Assembly: GCF_036370855.1 (NCBI RefSeq)
Contig: NC_088102.1
Coordinates: forward strand, 18,829,001-18,893,000
DNA: 64,000 bases
DNA from: Dromaius novaehollandiae
Taxonomy: Eukaryota > Chordata > Aves > Casuariiformes > Dromaiidae
Direction of reading: 5' to 3'
Below are positions 50,201 through 61,500 of this stretch, piece after piece. The notes beneath the pieces were generated by a model, which saw only the letters and a list, made by a program, of their open reading frames with translations, did no database searches and was not told the origin of the DNA. The translations under genes and the position numbers were made by a program. Within the stretch, counting starts at the first letter, position 1. Each line of letters starts with the position of its first letter.

Positions 50201-53200
50201 TGACAAATGGTGCATGTATCCATATTCTTTCAGGCAAGGTGGCTGGTCAGGACTGTTTAAATGGTTTCCTGGTTGATCTGTAGGCATTTTGTGGGCACAT
50301 GACTAATTCTTCATATTCATGTCCCATTTAATTTTCAGAAATCCAACGAAAGGCATTGTCATCAATAGACCTAACGGCACAGATGTGTATGCAGGAGTAC
50401 CCAAGGACTATACAAAGGAGGTAGGAATGAAACATCATTCCCCTGGGGATCTGTGGTTCAACAATAACCACTGTTCTGAATAAATCTTTTTAGCCGGTAG
50501 CTGGCACTACGTAGTGCACATGGCCTCCAGCTCATTCATACATGCATGGTTTCGCCAGCCTTTGGTAAGATGGATATGCACAGTAGGTGCTTTGAAATGA
50601 AGCAGTGGTTACAAAAATAAACCATTACAATGTTTTCAGTACTGCACCCAAAAAAGGTGTGAAAGTCTGGCATTTAAAACCAGTTTAACTCAATCTGAAA
50701 AACAGTTGATTACTGTCAGAATAGTAATCCAGTCCTTAGTGATTTCATGATTCAGTGTCTGAGTGAATCTGAGTGGAAAAGGGAAAGGTCGTGCATGCAG
50801 CCCTGAAGTTAAGAGGTGAGGGATTAGGTTCAGTATTGGAAACTGTGTCACCGAAGCTAAAATTAACATTAAAAAATATTTTCCTTATGGATTGTTTAAA
50901 ATTCCAAGTTCTTTTGTCAGCACAGTGGAATGGCAGGGCAGAAGAGATGGGCAGGGGTGGGAGAAGGTAGGAACTTTTTAATTTGACCTCACCACTGAAC
51001 CCCAAATCTCAGTAAGCTGTAACGAGGGATTTCTAGAGGGGAGTAATGCTTTTTTATCCTGGGAAGTTTGGGTAGGAACAAGAGTGTGAGTTTCCAGTGA
51101 TAACTATACAGGAGTAAGTAAAACCTTTGGTAAATGTTCTCATTCTGATACAAGAGTACTTCTCAGATGTGGCTTCTATTCTTTTGGAAGCTGCTGAAAT
51201 ATTGGAAAGGGAATTACTTTCAGAGTAAAAGCAATACAGAAAACTGAAAAACTACTGTTCCTGAACATCAGTGGCCAGCTAAATTTGCCATCTATTAAGA
51301 TATAAGGGTTCTGACTTTCAGAAGCTATCTATCTTTCTAAATGAAGATTTTATTGTTGTTTTTAATGATCAGATTTAATTTAAATCCTCTCAAATCCTTA
51401 GGATGTTACTCCAAAGAATTTCCTTGCTGTTCTCAGAGGGGATGCAGAAGCAATGAAGGGAGTAGGATCAGGAAAAGTGCTGAAAAGGTAAGACAACTTC
51501 CATTTAGAAAATAATCGGATGCATAGTTGTTCATTGACACTAACTTTCAACAAAAGAAGAGGGTATATTAGAGCCTTTTACAGCTTGAGAATCCATCAAG
51601 ACTTTTTGTGGCAATCCCCTGTCATTTGCATTAGAGATGCAATGGTTCTGGTTTCTTAAACTATCTAGCATCAAGTAGCAACTGCTAGTATTTAGCTCAT
51701 ACGGAGTCCTGTACAGATGAAGGTATAAGAACACTAGAGGATGGTGTCAGCTATATTATTTATTATTTAGGGTCGTGGTTTTTGCAAGAATGGCTAAGGG
51801 GAGTTGCAGAGGGATAGAGATAGCTTAAATAGCTCATCTGCTGAAAGAATTGCATGTCAAATCCCAGGTTCAGTCTTTGTAACAGATGTAAGCATTGAGA
51901 CTTTGGATGTGATGAAATAGGATTATGCAAAACACAAAAAAACTTTGCTGTTGAAATATAAGCAATTATCTTTGTATATTGATACACTATGCTTAAAGTA
52001 TTTGTAAACTTACAAATGTTTGTAAGTAGCGATGTACGAACTATAAGAAATCTACTGGTTAAGTACAAGGTAAGATCTGCAATCAATGGGTGTATTTTAT
52101 AAAGGCTTATGTAATTTAGATGATTCAAGGATAAAAACATATTTAAGGGCTTAATCAGAAGATCTGTTGAAAAGAGATTTGGTGTCAGTTACTCATCTTG
52201 CTTCTACAGAGCTTGAGGTGCAAAAGTATCATGCCAGTTTATTAAGGTGTGTTATATTTCTTTCTCAATATTGCTAGTAAAGTTATATCTTCTATATTTT
52301 TCCTGTATACGGTATTTCCAAAAAATGTAAGAATTTAAATTTGAACATTTGGAAGGACTAACCTAAATAAAGAAATATTATATAAGCACCTATCTGCATA
52401 TCAGTTTCCTTTAGAGACAAAGCAGTGAAACAGAAAAGAGCCCGTCCGTGGCGTAGGGGAGAATAAAAAAATGAAGGATCTGGACAATAGTGGAGTAAGC
52501 TATTGCTCTTAACTGTTCAAACTTCATCCTGAAGAATTATACATGCAGTAATTTAAAGGCAAAAAGTTAATCAATTACTGTACAGTCACTAGATTGCTCT
52601 TTTCCAGTAGGTGGAATGAGTGAAGAGGTGAATATAAAGCATTTTGTTGGCCTAGTTAAAAAAAAAAAAAAAAAACTTCAGAGCACACACACTCATCTGT
52701 GAAAGCTTAAGTCAAGTAAGGGAGTGGCTACGCAGAGCACCAAAGACTCCTAGCTGCTCAGGAAGACAACTTGAACCCAGATCCAAAAGTCTTAGTTATT
52801 TCTATTTCATTTCAGGTTTGTTTTTTTTTTTTTTTTTTTTTTTACACTTACAGGCCAAGAGTGGGAGCCAGAAAAATACCACTCAACCCTTGCTTTGCTA
52901 GGCTTCATTGTGTGAATATCACAGTGCCCTGACCTTTGCTAGTGGGTGGGCCAAGAAACACCTCTCTCTTGGTGAGATCAATCATTCTCTGCTCAAAAGA
53001 CTTCTAAATTGTCTTCCCACCTCCTCAAGCTCTTCTCTAACCAGCAGGTTATTGGCCAGGCTCAGTCCCTCCTTGAGCTGCTGCAGTAAGACCCCTTTGC
53101 AGTCAGGAGAGGGCAAGAGCAAGCATGAGTTTCTGGGCAACTGATACAGAGAGACGGAAGAGGTCTTGGGCACTGCTTCCAGTATGTTCACACATTTTGT

Positions 53201-56200
53201 ATTGAATTGTCCCTGAATACAGTTTAAAAGCAAAATTCCTTTGCAGATCTGGCTTTTAGGGTAAGACGTTAGTATCACCCACACAGGATCTATTTACATT
53301 AGAGTGCAATAAAAGTCTGCTTTGAACAGTGTACTACACAGACCTTAGGGAATTGAAGTCTTTAAGCATGCAGTACTCAAACAGCTGCAGAACCACTTAA
53401 TACTACTGCCCATCTAGCATAATGGGTGAGTTTGTATACAGATCAGTTCTTCACAGAGACGTGGACTGGTGCTGAAGGTAATATATAAATATACTCATTA
53501 AGGATCTTATTGAAGAAGTCATTATGGTTTATTCCTATGTTATTGGTGCCTCAGTCTAACTTAGTTATGAAAGCATTCCAGTACCAGACTGCTACATATG
53601 CCCACAGTATAGTATTCTTCAGATGAAGATTACATAGGGGCACAACTCTTTTTTAATCAGCAATCAGTTTAGTTTGCAACATGAATTGTCATTGGCAGAT
53701 TTCCCACATTTATAGGACTAGCTGTTTCCCTATTTTCATTCCTCTTCCAGCCACTCATCTCATAAGCACCCATAGTAGTATGCGTTGGGTAGGAAAAAAA
53801 CTCAAAATCTATTAGTGCCAATGGGAACAGGTGTTTCAGCTGAATTATTTTAAATATTGACATGTCTTGGCATTAACAAGCAGGAGCTGTTTTTCTAGTG
53901 AAGATTAGGTTGAAGTGGTTAGAAAACATTTGCTTCCAATTTTCTGTTGACAGTGGTCCCAAGGATCATGTGTTTGTTTATTTCACTGACCATGGAGCTC
54001 CAGGACTTCTGGCTTTTCCTGATGATGACGTAAGCATTTTGGGGGATCAATGTGGAGTTTGTCATAAAAAGCATTTTTTGTGACATACTAAAATATTGAA
54101 TAATAAACGTTTGACACACTACCATGTTTGGGAGGCAAAGGAGCCATATTCTTCTTATCCCAGTTTGGATTTTTCTGAGTTTGAATCTGAAGAATTCAAG
54201 TTGAGAGTAAGTATTTAGTATTTTACCGGACATCAGTGGTCCAAGCAGACTGTTGCACACAGGTATGACTTAGCTTTCTAATGCACTGTTTATATTGTTG
54301 AGCACAATTACTCATCTTTTCCAGAGTGATAAATATGGGAACATTGTTTTTTCAGAAGGATAAAACACTGAATGTATTTAACTGAAAGCAATAAAAATTT
54401 ATTCACAAGAGTTGGTCATTATTCCTATTAAATGACTTGCTTGTTTATTGAGCAGGAGTGGTTTTAATACAAATCTTCCTATTTTGCAGCTTCACATGAA
54501 GGACTTGAATAAGACCATTTGGTACATGTACCATCACAAAAAATACCAAAAGGTAAAAGCAGATGTTAGAAGCTGTGAGATTAAAAGAGAAGCTGGTGTG
54601 GAAGACAGATTTGTCTGCACTTCCAGAATTTGTTTAAAGCATAGGGAAGCTGGTGCCATGTAATGAAATTTGGATTTCCCACTTACAAGGACTGATGATA
54701 TCCACATTTTCTCACTTCATTTTTAGTCCATAGTATATTTACAGTCAGTGTAGAGGTGTAGACCCAGCCTTTTGATAAAATATATATAATTTTGAGCAAC
54801 AGTGGAGAAACAACATCCATAACTACCACACCCTCACAGTATGCACCTGACTTGTCCTTCCTGTGCTTTGTTCACTTCAGACTGCACTGTTACTACAGGA
54901 AGTTTGTGTATAGCTTGCGTTTAACTTACGGTTGCTAATATAGTCTAAGAGACTGCACCTCTTGTCCAAGGCTTCTGTATGTTTATTTCATCAAAAGCAA
55001 AGTAGTTTTAAACAGAAAAACTAATATTTAGAGTATTTTAGCAGCTTGGCTTCTTAAAGCATTGTGGCTGGCTGTATTTAAGAACACAAATGGTCACAGG
55101 TTTCAGAAATATTACATCTATATTTAATGCTAGTGTGCTGCTGTACCTAAAAACTAAGCAGGTTATTTGATATGTACTGAGTTTGTCAGTAGACCCTTGT
55201 ACATTCTGTATAGATTAACTGAATTGTCTCATTCCTGTTTTTCCCTTCCACATGATTTAGTTCTTAAAGTGAAAGTGTTTATTTGCTTTTGTGTTTTCTT
55301 TTGTAGCATTATAGACAGCTTTTGTTTCAGGGATATCAGTGCAGGCCAGCTAGTTACAGCTGAAAAGCACTGAAAGGACTTTTCTCCATTTCTTCATGGA
55401 ATTTCTTAAAGTCTCTGACTTATTTTATAGATGGTATTTTACATTGAAGCATGCGAGTCTGGATCTATGATGAATCATTTGGCTGATAACATCAACGGTG
55501 AGCAATCAGTTAATATATTGGACTTTGATTTCTCAGCTTATCACAGGCAGGACATGAGCAGATGGTATGTCAAGGATAAGTTCACAGCACTTTCATATAC
55601 AGTTTTAGCAGGTAAACACCAGGATTAGAGAAAGCAGGATTTTCCATTTGGTGGAAATTCCTTTTAAAGAAATGATAAAGTCCTGTAAAGACTATCCAGC
55701 TTTTCAGTTTCTTGCAAATGAGAAGTTGAAAGAGTATTTTATTTCAGAAACTACGTGGTTGCCCTGACCACATAATAAAGTTACAGTGACATTTCTCAGC
55801 TTCACCACAGTCCAGGTATGAAGTTTCAACTGTCAGTAAGGAAGGCACTTCTGATATGTGATAGCCAGGCGATTTTGCTACACTGATTGGGCAACAATCA
55901 GGGCAACTACTTTGAATTGACAGTGTTTTTTTCCCCCTCCAGAAGTGCACATTCTTCCCTAAACCCCCCAGACAGAATGCAATTGGCAGCAAGAAAAGAC
56001 TTCTTGTAACACAGACTGGCTTTGAACAGAATAATTAGATTTGAAGTATCTTTCTTTCCTCCCTCCTGCTATTTAGAAGAAAACAATTGAAAGGCAAAAT
56101 ACTTAGGCAAATATCACATGCAGCTAAGTAGTGAATGAACTGAAAAAACAAATGAAGACTGTTTTCCATTTGTCTTACAGTTTATGCAACAACTGCTGCT

Positions 56201-59200
56201 AATCCCAGAGAATCATCTTATGCATGTTACTATGATGATGAAAGGCAGACTTACCTTGGTGACTGGTACAGTGTGAACTGGATGGAAGATTCAGATATGG
56301 TAAGTTACTTAGATGAGGTTTGTTTCCATGCATGATAATCACCAGGTTAAAAAAATAATCATTTTTAACAGGATTTAGGAAAATTTTTGCTTTTGTGTAA
56401 GATTGAAATCCACAAATTCTGAGTGGGTAAACGTATTTCTCTACTATTCAGTACCATATGCAAACTTTATTTGGATAACTAAATTTATTTCAGAAACTTG
56501 ATTTCAAATACTTGCTCCTTTTTTGTGAGTAGTAAAATTAGAAACTGTCTAGCTTCTAGTTTCAAACTCACAGAATCTGAATTTACTCATCTGAGACATC
56601 TCTAACTTGTTAAATTAGGCAGTTCAGTAAGTTGTACATCACCTTCAGGGATCCTTAAATAGTGAACAGTGGCTAAGATTTGTTAGTATAATGGAAACCA
56701 CTATTAGTGAAACAACTCTGGGATTCTTGTGCTAGCCCCATTCTTTCCCAGTTGAGAGATCACTAAAAGCAATTTGAGAATGTGCTGTCAAATCTTCATT
56801 TCCATTTTTAATGTCTCCAAAGGGTATATAGTTCTTGCCATATATTTCCTTCTACCTATTGGCAGCTAAGACCCTTCCCAGATTTCCTTGCATTTTTAGA
56901 ACAACTGATTTTAAGTATCTGTGATTATATGAAAGTTTCTTCATGCAGGAAGATCTAAGAAAAGAAACGCTGCACAAGCAGTTTCAACTGGTGAGGAGGC
57001 GCACCAACACCAGCCATGTGATGCAGTATGGAAACAGAGTATGTATTTGAGTGGGCTTCCTGGTTAGATACATCGTTGAGCCTTATCTGCCCTGTATTTT
57101 CATTCCCTTTAAAATCGCTGTAATCTGGCAAAGTTAGTTTAAAATATGGAACTGTTCATCTCAAAAGATCCCTCAGCATTTGAGCCAATGGTCCTGATGC
57201 TAAAGGAAATACAGCCTTGAGTTAAAGCAAGGAGCTGGGAGTCAGCATATGAGTTGTCCTCCAAGCTCTGCCAGTGATTTAACGGTTCAGATCAGTCACC
57301 TATATAGAAGGGTAGTTACCACTGTCAGGCATATTATGAACATTAATGAATGTTAATAAGTATGTTGATCCCTTGGATAGGAGGAGCTAAGAGTTGATAA
57401 TGTTATATCATTTATAATAGTTCTATTATTCAATGTGTTAATAGAAACATACATGAAATTTGTTAAAAAATGAGATTGCTTAATCTGATGGTCTTTCTCC
57501 CTCAGAGAACTATGGAAATAAAAACTCCCTAACTTTTGGCAGCCTTGATCATGTAATAAAAAACAGAAAACAAAAGAAACATTTACCCCTCTGGACTCTC
57601 TTGTTTTCTCTAATAAAACAAGTTTAGAAATTTAGCAGGTTTCCGTGTCAAAACAAAGGCAGACTACCTATTGGAGGTGCTTCATGGTTTGCATTTGTTT
57701 GCTTTCTAACATGCAGAGCATCTCCTCTATGAAAGTGATGCAGTTTCAGGGCATGGGGAAGAAAGCAATCCCCATTTCTCTGCCACCTGTAGAACACTAT
57801 GACCTGACTCCTAGCCCTGACGTGCCTCTTGCAATCATGAAACGAAAGCTGATGGCTACCAACAATATTTATGAGGCTAAGAAGATTGCAACAGAGATGA
57901 AAACACACCTGGAGGTAAGAAAACAAAAAAACAAACTACATATCAGGTGAGATTCAGTTCTGTCATAACTAATGCCAGAAATCACACCCCTGAAGCCAGT
58001 GAGATTGCTTCCAATTTTTACCAATTTGCAACAGAATTACTCCTCAGACTGGTAACCTCTAGCTGATGACTTACTCTTTAAAATTCAGGATTTTGTTCCA
58101 CAAGGCACATTCAGTAGTGATTATCTTGACTGTTATAAGCAAATGCAAAAGTTAACCGTGCAGGTTTTATTGTCAAGAAATTCCTTATCTCCATCCAGAG
58201 GGATTCTTGTTGAATGCAGTTATTCTTTGGTAGTAAAAAAAAAAAAAAAAAAACCAAAAAAACCCCACCCCTCTTATCTCAGTAGAACTGCAGTCTCCCA
58301 AATCAAACAGCTCCTACAGAAGAGCAGCTACTGTTGGTTCTGTCTGTCTTCTTTTGGCAGAACACTAGAAGGACAATGAGAGTTTTTGGGTGCCAGCAGT
58401 CTGACTTTCTGTCTCCCTACTTCTGGTTTAAGAGAGGGATCCAAAAGTTTCTGATAAAAATAAGTGGCAAAACAGGACTCCTTAAAAAAAGCCCAAGTGT
58501 TTGGGGTTGGGAGGTGTTAAAGAAAGAAATTCCATTCAGTCTTCAAATTAGGGGTTAGGAAAGCATCTTTTAAATTATTCTCCTCTTATATGCAGGCTAA
58601 AGAATTTATCCAAGAATCTATGCGAAAGATTATCACCTTAGTAACAGGATCAAAAGAAAAGACCAACCAAATTCTGTCAGACAGGATGACCATCAGCAGT
58701 TATGACTGCTACCAGGCAGCGGTGAACCACTTCAAAGCTCATTGCTTCAACTGGCACTCTCCTGTGGTAAGTCACGCATTAGATGAAACCTGAGACAGGT
58801 ACTGGTTAAAAAAAGCACAGTGATCACAGGCAGGTCTGCAAAATCAGCTTTTATCAAAAAGTTAGCATGGGGGCAATCTTAAAGCTTAGTTTTGGAGAAA
58901 GGGTGAGTAATGTTTTTGGAAGCAGGAAACCCCTTCAGTACACTTGTGGATAAGCCAGAAGATTACCAAGAATACCTCACTAGGAGAAAAAAAACAAAAC
59001 ACACACACTCCTTTTACTGTTTTGTGCTACAGCTTCATCAGCTCCTCCCCACAAGTCCTAATATTGAGTAACTCATGTTGTATTTCTGCTTGAAGCCATC
59101 TCTAATAGCAAAATAGAAATATAGCACTACCATTTAGTGTTTGTAGTCCTAGTACCTTCAGATTTCTATACCATGACTGTATGTTGAATAGAGATAACCT

Positions 59201-60773
59201 AGCTTTTATTTCCAAGATCTTGTTGAATTTCTGAGAGCCACTTTTTATTTTAGGAGCTTTATTACTGTTTTTCCTTGGCTCTCAGTCAAGGACCAAGTCT
59301 TCTTGTGGTAGGCATTGTTCAGACAAGAATAAGAGAGATCAGTCTCTGTTTCAGAAAACTCAGTCCTGATGTCAGACAAGATATTCTAGACAGACAGGCA
59401 GAGATGCCTGTTAGGGTAAGTCAACAAAATAAACTGATCTTAGCAGAGAGCAAGAGGATTACCTAGCAGTTAGGCAAGACTTAAGTACCCTATGGAAATC
59501 AGTCATATGTATTTCCTCAGATAGAGCTTCTAACCTACAAAGATATTAGGAGGTCACATTGCTCTGCCTTAGACTTTTAGTTCCTCATCAATTTTGTTTT
59601 GACTGAGACTGGTTAGCTGAACATTGCCTAAGGAGGAAAACAGCAGCAACAGCTGAATTTACCTAATTAAGTTAAAGGAGGAAAGTATAAGAAACACACA
59701 CCTATTCATCATAGTCCTGGATTGTCAGCACCAGAAAATAAGCACCATGAATATTAATGGCATCTCTAAGTTACTTCCACCAGTTAGTTTGGATAAATAA
59801 TCACTGCTTTTCGTCATTGTCAATATTAATAATGTCTGCTTATTTCAGTATGAATATGCATTGAGACAGCTCTACGCGTTGGTCAATGTTTGTGAAGAAG
59901 GATATCCCATCGACAGGTAACAAAGTTTCCCTTTGTAGTTTTATCTGTGGTCAGAAAAGTAGAAGCTGACAGGGATTTGCAGTGCAACGTTAGAGGCTTC
60001 TCACTTGTTCTGCCCTGTTGACCATTTTGTCAATAGAGTTCTGACTCTTAAGTTATGAATGTTCCTTTTGAAAGAAAAAAAAACAAAACCCATCATTATT
60101 AGCACCTTCCCAGTCACTTATAAGGATTCAGCTTCCCAGTAAGCATTTAATTTCCCTGAAGATTCTCAGGTGAAATTGACCTACTTCAAAAACCACTTGA
60201 AAGTAGCAAAGCTGGTGGGTTTCACAGGGCAGGGATATTGCCCTGTGACTCCTGTACAAGCCTACAATGATGCAAAGTTGGAAACTGCTGTAGTTTTCCC
60301 CTATGCCCCCTCAGTTTCTGGCTCAGGACACTGCAGTATGGCTGGGTTCTGGTGAGAAAAGAGAATATCGGACTAGGGCCCCGTATCTGTGCACATGTGG
60401 TAGGGAAGTAGGGAGATAAGGATCCAGGCTAAAGTGTCGTGGTAGGGGAAAAAGCAGCATGGTGCTGAAATCATGACTTGGGGGGTTACAGTATGTGGTA
60501 GAGGCTGGGATCCTAGTTTGCAAGTCATGCAGTAGAAAGAAGAGAGAGGAAAGCAGAGGAGCAGGAAAGTGGTGCAGAGGGCCAATAGTTTAGGCAGTAT
60601 GCACATGCAGCCCAGAATGTGAGCAACTGCTGTCCCCACTCCTGGTGGCACCTTAGTGCAGTCAATTTGGGAAACAGCCTAAGAGCAGAGAGCCTGAAAA
60701 GTTTCTCATCATTACTGTTCTGTGTTGCAGAATACGCCTGGCCATGGACAAAGTGTGCCTTGGATTAATGTAA
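41067..60773 (+). CDS. LGMN: LGMN (legumain, asparaginyl endopeptidase), complete coding region, 13 coding exons
   Basis: Legumain is a clan CD, family C13 cysteine protease of lysosomes that cuts after Asn, and after Asp at low pH (family knowledge). Exons: 41067-41204, 49362-49459, 50339-50420, 51402-51487, 53954-54029, 54490-54552, 55431-55497, 56181-56299, 56949-57038, 57717-57914, 58596-58766, 59849-59916, 60731-60773. All borders are GT-AG, phases are continuous, and the total is 1299 nt, or 432 residues (human 433). Residues 1-17 form a signal peptide. Catalytic residues fall at the human numbers: Asn42, His148 (FTDHG) and Cys189 (EACESGSMM). An RGD sits at 118-120. All four N-glycosylation sequons are kept (N91, N167, N263, N272). 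The C-terminal prodomain retains its four Cys (DCY, HCFNW, VCEEG, VCLG). The start is ATG at 41067; the open frame extends further upstream only through a TTG. Confidence 0.98.
43810..43945 (+). repeat. MIR SINE relic in LGMN intron
   Basis: Contains ggaaacaaaagcactgtgag, then aatcacttgcccaagtcacatg and acttggatttccagttc. This is collinear with the MIR core (gaaactgaggcacagagag, acttgcccaaggtcacacag, ggattcgaacccag). Confidence 0.7.
44631..44692 (+). repeat. Imperfect tandem duplication, two copies
   Basis: cagactccccttaaacagtg (then agtttg) is repeated about 37 bp on as cagatccccgtaagcagtga (then gtttg). A small old tandem duplication in an LGMN intron. Confidence 0.75.
48299..48336. repeat. 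Inverted repeat with 18-nt loop
   Basis: aactaaactg (48299-48308) and cagtttagtt (48327-48336) are exact reverse complements. With one bulge the stem extends through cc/gg and possibly cacc/ggtg. It lies in LGMN intron 2 (between coding exons 1 and 2). Confidence 0.8.
49362..49459 (+). CDS. LGMN: LGMN coding exon 2, residues 47-79
   Basis: 98 nt, phase 0 to 2. Acceptor CAATTTCAG|GCAGACG, donor GACGA|GTAAGT. It encodes [20 protein letters not shown] and [11 protein letters not shown], a C13 core region. The preceding intron is 8.2 kb. Confidence 0.96.
50339..50420 (+). CDS. LGMN: LGMN coding exon 3, residues 79-106
   Basis: 82 nt, phase 2 to 0. Acceptor ATTTTCAG|AAATCC, donor AAGGAG|GTAGGA. 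It encodes [20 protein letters not shown] and PKDYTKE, including the N91 glycosylation sequon (NGT). Confidence 0.96.
51402..51487 (+). CDS. LGMN: LGMN coding exon 4, residues 107-134
   Basis: 86 nt, phase 0 to 2. Acceptor AATCCTTAG|GATGTT, donor AAAAG|GTAAGA. It encodes [20 protein letters not shown], carrying the RGD tripeptide (118-120) also found in human legumain. Confidence 0.96.
52658..52843 (+). repeat. A18 run and T23 run 145 bp apart
   Basis: A at 52658-52675 and T at 52821-52843, in the LGMN intron between coding exons 4 and 5. The T run could be the A tail of a minus-strand retroposed piece extending to higher coordinates. Confidence 0.85.
53954..54029 (+). CDS. LGMN: LGMN coding exon 5, residues 135-160, catalytic His
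   Basis: 76 nt, phase 2 to 0. Acceptor TGTTGACAG|TGGTCC, donor GATGAC|GTAAGC. It encodes [20 protein letters not shown] with catalytic His148. The residue after His-Gly is Ala here and Ser in human. Confidence 0.96.
54490..54552 (+). CDS. LGMN: LGMN coding exon 6, residues 161-181
   Basis: 63 nt, phase 0 to 0. Acceptor TATTTTGCAG|CTTCAC, donor CAAAAG|GTAAAA. It encodes [20 protein letters not shown], including the N167 sequon (NKT). Confidence 0.96.
55431..55497 (+). CDS. LGMN: LGMN coding exon 7, residues 182-204, catalytic Cys
   Basis: 67 nt, phase 0 to 1. Acceptor TATTTTATAG|ATGGTA, donor AACG|GTGAGC. It encodes [20 protein letters not shown] with catalytic Cys189. Confidence 0.97.
56181..56299 (+). 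CDS. LGMN: LGMN coding exon 8, residues 204-243
   Basis: 119 nt, phase 1 to 0. Acceptor TGTCTTACAG|TTTATG, donor GATATG|GTAAGT. It encodes [20 protein letters not shown] and [15 protein letters not shown], the substrate-pocket region of the C13 fold. Confidence 0.96.
56949..57038 (+). CDS. LGMN: LGMN coding exon 9, residues 244-273
   Basis: 90 nt, phase 0 to 0. Acceptor CTTCATGCAG|GAAGAT, donor AACAGA|GTATGT. It carries the glycosylation sequons N263 (NTS) and N272 (NRS across the junction). A strong internal donor CTG|GTGAGG lies at 56990/56991. Confidence 0.95.
57231..57350 (+). repeat. MIR-like SINE relic in LGMN intron
   Basis: gagctgggagtcagcatatg, then ccaagctctgccagtgattt, and later accactgtcaggcatatta follow the order of the MIR 5' half (ggagtcagacagacctggg, cagctctgccacttact). 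Diverged copy. Confidence 0.55.
57717..57914 (+). CDS. LGMN: LGMN coding exon 10, residues 274-339, activation-peptide junction
   Basis: 198 nt, phase 0 to 0. Acceptor TAACATGCAG|AGCATC, donor CTGGAG|GTAAGA. It encodes [18 protein letters not shown] and [20 protein letters not shown]. The autocleavage Asn aligned to human Asn323 is Asn322 here, because one residue is missing in the [10 protein letters not shown] stretch. The next residue is Asn instead of Asp. Confidence 0.96.
58235..58253 (+). repeat. A-rich run grading into CA-rich sequence
   Basis: A19 followed by ccaaaaaaaccccaccc, within an LGMN intron. Simple sequence, about 340 bp before coding exon 11. Confidence 0.85.
58596..58766 (+). 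CDS. LGMN: LGMN coding exon 11, residues 340-396
   Basis: 171 nt, phase 0 to 0. Acceptor TTATATGCAG|GCTAAA, donor CCTGTG|GTAAGT. C-terminal prodomain (legumain stabilisation and activity modulation), with [20 protein letters not shown] holding two of the conserved Cys. Confidence 0.96.
59849..59916 (+). CDS. LGMN: LGMN coding exon 12, residues 397-418
   Basis: 68 nt, phase 0 to 2. Acceptor CTTATTTCAG|TATGAA, donor GACAG|GTAACA. It encodes [20 protein letters not shown], with the third prodomain Cys. Confidence 0.95.
60731..60773 (+). CDS. LGMN: LGMN last coding exon, residues 419-432 and stop
   Basis: 43 nt including TAA at 60771-60773. Acceptor CTGTGTTGCAG|AATACG. It encodes [14 protein letters not shown], with the fourth prodomain Cys. 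Human ends in CLGHY. Confidence 0.95.
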
Positions 60774-61500
60774 ACCTCAAATTAGTGGAAACAACAGTCC
60801 TTATAATAGCCCTTACTACAAGTGATAACTTTTCATAACTATAATAATCCAGACTTTACATACATGCAACATGAAGAGGATCAACCACTGCATCAGTCTT
60901 AAGTACTGTATTGGGCAGCTGTCCATGAGCAATACAGCACTTGCCAGTGCTTTCCCCTGCATCCCTGCCTGCTGACGGTCTGGTGGTTTGGTAGAGCCAT
61001 TCTGGCAGACCACAGGGAGCTTTCAAGGTAGATGATTTGTTTCAAAGTGCAATGCTCCAGGAGTTTTTGAATGAACACTACAAGCCATCTATCGATGATT
61101 CTAATTCTATACTAAATTTAAATGTTGACTAATTAATTATGGAAAAAATTTATATTAGTGCTACCTATTAGCTTTTTAAAGAAATTTTAATGAACATCCA
61201 TTTACAGTGACCAAGTCGCACATTGGTTGAAGAAAGAAGAAACCAAAGTTTGTTGTTTAAGCTTTAACTCCTTAACAGTTTAAAAAAAAAGAGCTGATTT
61301 CAAGAATTATCATATGTGTTAAACTGTGAACAGCAAGTGTCTTTTTGGGTAGAAAGCATTGTCTCCTAAAGAAAAACACAAATATCTATAATGCTGTAAT
61401 TTTATCATCAGTATGATATAAGTAAATGTATGTACACACAAACCTCTGGGAAGTCAGAACTTGGCCTATGAATGAAAATAAAAGTTGGGAGTTTCATCAA
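60774..61500 (+). other. LGMN: LGMN 3' UTR
   Basis: AT-rich non-coding sequence after the stop, ending near the AATAAA at 61477-61482. A second AATAAA at 61655-61660 would lengthen it by about 180 nt. Confidence 0.65.
61477..61482 (+). terminator. LGMN: Probable LGMN polyadenylation signal AATAAA
   Basis: AATAAA about 700 nt past the stop codon, followed by GTTGGGAGTTT, a plausible G/T-rich downstream element. The alternative signal is at 61655-61660. Confidence 0.6.
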
